This document shows, piece after piece, positions 58,212 to 64,000 of a stretch of 64,000 bases of DNA. Source of the stretch: Chrysopilus asiliformis (taxonomy: Eukaryota > Arthropoda > Insecta > Diptera > Rhagionidae); contig OZ035960.1 in assembly GCA_964034945.1 (NCBI GenBank), positions 20,137,487 through 20,201,486 of the forward strand, in the 5' to 3' direction. Every line of letters begins with the position of its first letter. Position 1 is the first letter of the stretch. A program made the translations under genes and the position numbers. A model generated the notes under the pieces. That model ran no database searches, was not told the DNA's origin, and saw only the letters and a program-made list of their open reading frames with translations.

Positions 58212-58814
58212 TCTTAATTTAAATTAAACATAAATATGATAGAGAGAATTTAAAAAAAATGAATGAAATGAAGAAATATCAACAGACTAAAGACGTCCCA
58301 AAAGGAGATAATCGCTTCGTATTCGTCGTATTTTTTTTTTTTTTTTTTTTGATCAATTAATCAAATCCTAATTTCTACCATTGACGATTATGGAAATCAA
58401 GATCACGTATCACATAAGTTTTCCTCGCCATTCATTTGATAGAAGTCACTTATTCGATGATTGAATTTGGAGATTTTAAATAAGGATAGCAGAGTGGAGA
58501 GTTTTTGGACTTATCTATCATAAGGAAACAATAAAATTTGGCATATCTCTTCACGTACAATTCGCATCCATCCACCAATTTTTCTTTCTTTTTCGATAAA
58601 TATTGGAGGGTGTGTTCTTTATATAAATCATAAAATATATATGTATGTAATGTAGATTGTCGAAATCCGTTCCTAACAGCAGAATTAAAATACAAAACGT
58701 CTCTTCTCGTAATAAAAATTGCCTTAATTACTATACAAGATGTCCTACAAAGATGTATGAGGCATTCGATCGCCCTTCGGGAAGATTCTTGCGCCTCGCA
58801 CCCGCAGGATATCA

Positions 58815-60649
58815 TTAATGGTGGTAGGAATATTCGTTTCCGTAACCGCTACTGAAGTGGGTGTAGCTTTCGCCGTGTCCGTGGTGGTGATCGAGGTGGT
58901 GGTGATCGAAATGGACGGGCACTGGAACCTTGACTGGCACAGCAACGGGTCTCTCAACTGGTACTGGAATGTGCTTTTCTACTGGATAAGGGGCTGGGAC
59001 GTGGACGGGGTATGGTCGGTCGACAGCGATATGAACTGGATATGGAATCTTCTTCTCAACGGTGACTGGATAGGGTTCTGGAACTGGAACTTTAACTGGC
59101 ACGGCGATCTTCTTCTCGACTGGATATGGCTGCGGCACAAGGACCTTTACGGGGTATGGACGATCGACTGGAACGTGAACGGGGTATGGACGATCAACGG
59201 GAACATGCACTGGATATGGAACTTTCTTTTCAACGGGGTAGGGCTGGGGAACTAAAACTTTGACGGGATATGGCCTGTCGACCGGTACATGAACTGGATA
59301 CGGGACTTTCTTCTCGACTGGGTATGGCTGGGGAATGTGGACGGGAACTTTAATATATTCCTTGACTGGGTATGGAACATGTTTCTCTACGGTGACTGGA
59401 ATGTGCTTTTCGACATAGTATGGGACTGGTTTTTCGACGGTAACTGGATATGGTTGTGGTACTGGAACTTTGACGTATTCTTTGACGGGGTAAGGGATGT
59501 GCTTTTCAACGGGCACGGCGATGTGCTTCTCAACAGGATATGGCACGGGAACTCCCTTCACCAATGTAATCGTCTTTGTTATATCCGCATGTCCTCCCAA
59601 AAACAATCCACCATGTCCGGAATGGCCGTAACCCTGATCGAATCCGCCGTGATGGCCGTAGCCGTGATGGCCGTAGCCGTGGTCAAATCCGTGATAAGCA
59701 CCTCCAAAATGTCCATCTCCCAAGTAGCCTACATCTAATCCATTGATTCCATATCCGTATCCTAGATTGAGTAGTCCTCGTTTGTCCAATTTCTTCTCGA
59801 GTGGAACAGCTTTCGAGTCGGAACTTTTCTTCTTGCTTGGCTCAGCTACAGCCGACACCAGCAGAAGTGCTGAAATGCACACCTGAGAAAATTTCAAAAA
59901 AAAATACAAAGTTATTATTTTAATTTTTTTTAAAAGGTTAATTTTTTATCAATTTTTAAAAAATTGTCGTATAAAACAAATGGGAAAGTGATCGAGCATT
60001 TTTTCAGGTATTATTACTTAAAATTCCCATGAATTAAATAAATACATTTCTATTGTCATCGATTTTGGTATCAAGAAAGAAAGTGATTGATCATATTTAG
60101 CATTAGGATTCACCTTTAATTTTACTATCATTATTACTATTTATTTATTTTTATTGTCTTTCTGTCCATCTATGATTTTTAACAAACATTAAAACCGCCC
60201 GAAGAATATTTTCAGAAATGAATTTCACTTGCGCGTTCAATATTCGATGTTGTGCTGTGTTGATTGATTTAACGAAAATAATCAAATCACGTATCACCAA
60301 ACAATCACTAATAAAATTTATTTAAAATTTATTGGTGTTTTATTTTGTCTCGATTGGACAAATTCCGGACGTGAATTTACCGCGAAAGATCAGTAGTATA
60401 TCAAAAAATGATCACAGACTGATCGAGATATCCAAAATCTTTATGTTTCCTGAATCACAAATAAATCACTTGATATTTTTACCATATAAGTAGATACTTT
60501 GGAATTTAAAAAAAAATCGAATTTTTAGCTATTTTTAAAAAAAGTTTTTCTTGATTTTAAGTTAATGCACGATCACTTTGCTTTTCACTTGATCTCCTTT
60601 GGAGCTTATAGTCGAACTGGATCTTATAGATACTCACAATCGTTTTCAT
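58815..60649 (-). CDS. Gene C: secreted Val/Pro/Lys-repeat cuticular-type protein (Vajk-like), two exons, 359 aa
   Basis: Coding exons on the minus strand are 60649-60638 (ATG AAA ACG ATT) and 59882-58815 (stop TAA). The ATG of the longer open frame lies in the intron before an in-frame TTTTCTCAG acceptor. The upstream exon with a GTGAGT donor gives a proper signal peptide, MKTIVCISALLLVSAVA (1-17). Residues 18-39 are charged and end in KKLDKR before GLLN. About 40-107 is Gly/His/Tyr-rich (GYGHHGYGHHGG). About 108-327 is the [15 protein letters not shown] and [11 protein letters not shown] array. About 328-359 is His-rich (FDHHHLDHHHGHG) and ends SYHH. It is the most diverged of the three: the order of its repeats differs from A and B, and it contains a clear internal duplication of the DRPYPV block. 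Function as cuticle or matrix protein is inferred from family resemblance. Confidence 0.85.
59883..60637 (-). other. Gene C intron 1 (755 bp)
   Basis: Donor GTGAGT, acceptor TTTTCTCAG. AT-rich and the shortest of the three introns. No inserted element recognised. Confidence 0.8.
60638..60649 (-). other. Gene C coding exon 1 (12-nt microexon, MKTI) with GTGAGT donor
   Basis: On the minus strand the sequence reads CTATAATG AAA ACG ATT then GTGAGTATC. Four codons and phase 0, as in genes A and B. Confidence 0.85.
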
Positions 60650-60816
60650 TATAGATAAAGAAATTTCGAAATCCCTTTTAAGTTTTTTTTGTTGAACTAT
60701 CCTTATATAGATGCTGAATTATCCTCTTTAGTCTGATGATCTCCTTTATTTCTGTTCACGGGGAAAAAGTGGTTCAGGTTAGATTGGAAAAGAATCGCGG
60801 TGATTCCAAACCTTTA

Positions 60817-60853
60817 ACTGGATGCTGAGTTTGGTCAGTTACTTGCTTTTATA
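60817..60853 (-). promoter_or_regulatory. Core promoter of gene C (TATA box and start-site motif)
   Basis: TATAAAAG at 60853-60846 and ATCCAGT at 60823-60817 on the minus strand, 30 nt apart exactly as in gene B. Predicted leader about 174 nt. A second possible box, TATATAAGG, lies nearer at 60709-60701, but its downstream start-site match is poor. Confidence 0.65.
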
Positions 60854-62228
60854 CTCTTTTAAAGATTTTCCAAGTGCATGGCATGGCTATACCTGGCGGT
60901 GGCTAAACTTTGTCCATGTTGATGTTTGGTAGATGTGGTAGCATAGCGGCGGTGGCGGAGCAATGCTATAGAGGAGCGCGATGGTCTCTCAAGAAGTCAC
61001 AAATAAACAAACGAATAGAAAAATAGTAAAAAAAAACACGTCGTAGTAAGTTTGTTGTAATGATCACCATGTCTTATAGTCTTCTATGTTTATAGTGAAC
61101 ACACTATCAAATCAAAACGAATGCTGAAAATGGTTTCTTGTCGGAATTATAGAGTTATATGGCCGGGATTTGCAACTATTGCTAGATCGAGGTGCCACCA
61201 TCGTATAACTATGGGTTATTCATATGAAAAAAAAAAACCACACATTCGTATATAAGAAAAACGATGGCATACAAATAGGTTCACTTTCATTTCCATTGGA
61301 TTTGATTCAGTTTTAAGGTGAGTTCAATTCCCATCGCCTTAAGAAGGTTCCAACCAACATTCAGAGATGATCAAGAAAAATAGAAGTGGAATATAACTCA
61401 CCTATGCGGCATTTTCATAATTGAGGTAGTTTGTCTTCGATGAGGTCTTCAGCAGCGTCTCAGGGGGTAATAGATGAGACTATAGGTTAGGGTCTTAGTG
61501 CCCACGACTGTGAAGTGTTCAGTGAACGATATCCGTTAATTTCGTATAAAAACCTACTGTAAATTTTTGGGTGAGAATTATGTCGTTAAGGTAGGAAAAA
61601 TTGTTGTGTCGTATGTTGGCTCAGATATGTGGAAATACTTGGTACATTTCCGATGTAAATCAATTTCTGTCATTTTTTTTTTAATTTAATTTGGAACAAA
61701 AGCAAATCTGAAGTGTTTCCTTAAGGGGTCTATCTAGTTCTAAGCCTTCAACTTTTGTAAGACTATTTAGAAATCAAAACTCTAAGTACAAATAAATCTA
61801 GTAAAATACAGTAGTTAGGATCCCAAAAAATGTCGCGATATAAAAATCGCATTAAAAAAACCGCGTTATAAAAATCGTCGTAGAAAAATGTCGTTATGCA
61901 AAAATCACTCAGTTAAATTATAATTTTTTTGACGTAAGAATTCTCCCCGCGATATGAAGTTTTATATCGTGTTGTAACCTCGATTTAAAAATCGTGTTGC
62001 AGAGAAACCGCGTTAAACAAAACTTTTTTTACACCATCTTTCTTTTTACTAGATAGATAAATTATGAAAAAAGTATGATTTTTGACAATCAACAAGTAAA
62101 AACCTTGCGTAGTGTAAAACATGGTATTTGTAGCCTTCGTCTTAACGTGGTACTTACATAACGCGGTTTCTTCTTATCGCGATTATTACAATTCAGGAGC
62201 AATTAAAAATTTATATACACATCATATA
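60854..62228. other. Upstream flank of gene C; decayed repeat at about 61810-62190
   Basis: The first about 120 bp (60880-60990) are GC-richer and contain GGCGGTGGCTAAAC and GCGGCGGTGGCGGAGC, perhaps regulatory. From about 61810 the phrases TCGCGATATAAAAATCGC, ACCGCGTTATAAAAATCG, GTCGTTATGCAAAAATC and ACATAACGCGGTTTCTTC suggest an old pogo/Tigger-like MITE starting CAGTAGTTAGGATCC. Confidence 0.4.
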
Positions 62229-62426
62229 CCCAGAGAAAAAATAGTAAATCTATCTTTTTAAAATGGGGAATCATGACTATTACAAAAATAGTTAATTTCC
62301 ATTAAAATCGGATGTTTTTATAATAAATTTAACTACTTAGTAGTAAAATTTACTATTTTATTGTTAAATTGAATATTATTGTAATTGAAATTAACTATTT
62401 TAGTAATAGTCTTTTTTCTCTGCGTG
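62229..62426. mobile_element. TA-flanked MITE with CAGAGAAAAAA termini (198 bp)
   Basis: Left end CCCAGAGAAAAAATAGTAAA, right end ATAGTCTTTTTTCTCTGCGTG, flanked by TA. Inside, AAAATAGTTAATTTCC and AAATTAACTATTTTAG form inverted matches. A fragment resembling it lies at about 9624-9720. Termini resemble those of 38971-39176 and 17634-20975, so these may form one broad superfamily. Confidence 0.65.
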
Positions 62427-64000
62427 TAAGTAAAAATCAAAGGATTTTTCAGTGTACATGACTTTCACCTATTCCCGATAACTTTAAAGCCCCTCTCCTT
62501 CTATATTTTTCTGAACCAATTTGGATTCGGTTAAAAGTTTTTTTTCTCTATTATCTTTAAAAGAAGTAAAAAAAGAAATAAAATTAAAAATTTAAAACGC
62601 CCCAAACTTAAAAAAATCATTAAAAAAATGGAAAAACGCCGAAATTTAAAAAAATGTATCTTTTAAAAAGGCTAAAATGATCATTGGAGTAAATTTAAAA
62701 TTTGTGCTTGTTGGGACAGCCTTGATACACAAATCTAACGATAAATAAGCTCCCTGTCGAACACCTCTTTTAAATTTAATGGCTTTTAAAAAAAAAATTA
62801 TTCGGGAATCGAAGAAGTCGGTGGTTTTTTTCAAAAAAATTGATTTTTGTGTACACAATACACGATAACAAAGATTCGAACTAAAAATAATCGCAAAAAG
62901 TTTGGGATTTAGATTAAAAACGAAATAATTCCATTTAAAAGATTTTAGATTTTTAATTTCAAAATCGTTTAAAAAATTCAGGTATACTTTTTTACACCCT
63001 AAATCATATTTTTTGGCAATTAAAAATTAGTTTTCCATTTTATACTTGATGCCACATTCTGAGAAAAAAAATTGGAATATGAGTTGAAAATTCCAGCCTC
63101 GCAGGTAAAATATCCGACTTTTGACAATTTGTTCCTTTTCGTATGACAAAAGGAACAAATTGTTTCCTATGCCAAAATTTCAACTCAATCGAGTTGTATC
63201 TTTTGACGGTTGAAAATCCAACGCAAGTCATTGAATCAAAATAACCCGATCTGAATGTAAATCGGGATTTTTTCATTTACTGAGACATGGGTCCCCCTTA
63301 AAAAAATTTCGCTTCATCCGAAAATTGTGAAAATGCCACGCAAAATGACCAATCACTTTAATTCAGAATTGTCACATGGATCAATGCAATGCTTCCAAAC
63401 AGTCAGCGGTGGGATCCAGCTTCAGCAGTGGGATTATGGTTTATGAAATCGTTTACAAATCTTCTGATGCAAAGACACCTGTTACCATCAAAGTGGGAAT
63501 TCAATTGATCTAAGCAATGATAACTATTTAGTTGCCCTCTTCTCACCTTCGTCGTCATCTTCGTCTCGATCTTGGTGACTTTAGGTTGTCGTCTCGGGAA
63601 CATTTGCCGTTCTTAATGCCATCGGCGACCAAAGTTCAGTAGTCGTGACTTTTGTGTCAAGTCATTTCGTGTGCTAACGATTCGATCGATGCGATTCAAT
63701 TCGTTTTTGGTTTTTTGATGACTTCTGCTAATGATCATATTATGCAGAAGCATATCGTGGCTGCATACTATGTAGAATAGCTACATTTGCATTGTATAAC
63801 GATCATCGCGCATAAGACGACGTAGATCTTCTATCTTGTTGCAATATTCGATGTTGATATTATTCAGTTTTGTGCTTCTTTTGCGAACTCTGCTGCCGTG
63901 CTGCATCAGGTGGTTATGACTTGTGAATTGGTCAATTGCAAATTTCTCATTTTAATGGCGACTATTCCATAAAACTATGGATTATGTGTGCGAAGTAAAG
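62427..64000. other. Right-end intergenic DNA, no gene recognised
   Basis: AT-rich to about 63300, then closer to average composition from 63350 to the end, where a gene flank could begin. The minus-strand frame 63403-63603 shows no known domain. A perfect 15-bp-arm hairpin (CAATTTGTTCCTTTT, loop of 8) lies at 63125-63162. Confidence 0.4.
63125..63162. repeat. Perfect hairpin, 15-bp arms
   Basis: CAATTTGTTCCTTTT, loop CGTATGAC, then AAAAGGAACAAATTG. No poly-T or gene context gives it a clear role. Confidence 0.8.

Noticed and set aside
58331..58350. Poly-T run of 20
   Set aside because: Seen as a plain homopolymer. No retroposed sequence or target duplication is visible next to it.
1..64000. 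CRISPR arrays, operons, ribosome binding sites, phage genes
   Set aside because: None are present. The spliced genes, TATA promoters and transposon classes are those of an animal nuclear genome.

Overview
This is eukaryotic, very AT-rich DNA, almost certainly from an insect. It has spliced genes with GT/AG introns, arthropod-type TATA plus initiator promoters, and a dense, nested load of DNA transposons, MITEs and Helitron-like repeats. No operons or bacterial-type features are seen. I cannot fix the order. The one gene family present resembles the Vajk-type Val/Pro/Lys-rich cuticular proteins of Drosophila, where they lie in the Nimrod cluster. A dipteran or another holometabolous insect is my best guess.

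Only three genes are well supported. All are on the minus strand and all are paralogues: A (2713-5687), B (21952-26543) and C (58815-60649). Each is a secreted protein with a signal peptide, a short charged pro-region ending in (D/E)KRG(I/L), a Gly/His-rich segment, a long run of VPxPYPVEK-type repeats and a His/Gly-rich tail. The main ORFs lack a usable ATG. Reading upstream on the minus strand, I found for each gene a tiny 12-nt first coding exon (MKFL, MRSL, MKTI) with a consensus donor. Each joins in phase 0 to an acceptor just before the rest of the signal peptide. A TATAAAAG box lies 70-200 nt upstream of each ATG, with a start-site motif 30-31 nt beyond it. The three genes therefore share exon layout, splice phase and core promoter, and were made by duplication.

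The left edge (1-2335) holds a decayed hAT transposase split by a piggyBac-type MITE with TTAA duplications. Between genes A and B lie a PIF/Harbinger-type MITE, hAT-like tails, two large hairpins, a 3.3-kb non-coding element with CACTCAG termini, and a 272-bp deletion derivative of that element. Between B and C lie a decayed P-element/THAP-like transposase fragment, a 1-kb fold-back element, several Helitron-like elements, piggyBac-, pogo/Tigger- and hAT-type MITEs with clear target-site duplications, and three copies of a ~550-bp repeat bounded by ACCCGTATGGTGA. Many are nested, which gives a relative insertion order. The right end (60.9-64 kb) holds no recognised gene.

The genes probably work together as structural extracellular matrix or cuticle proteins. 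Nothing in the window shows their regulation beyond the shared core promoter. All repeat-class calls rest on termini and target-site duplications read by eye, not on database searches.
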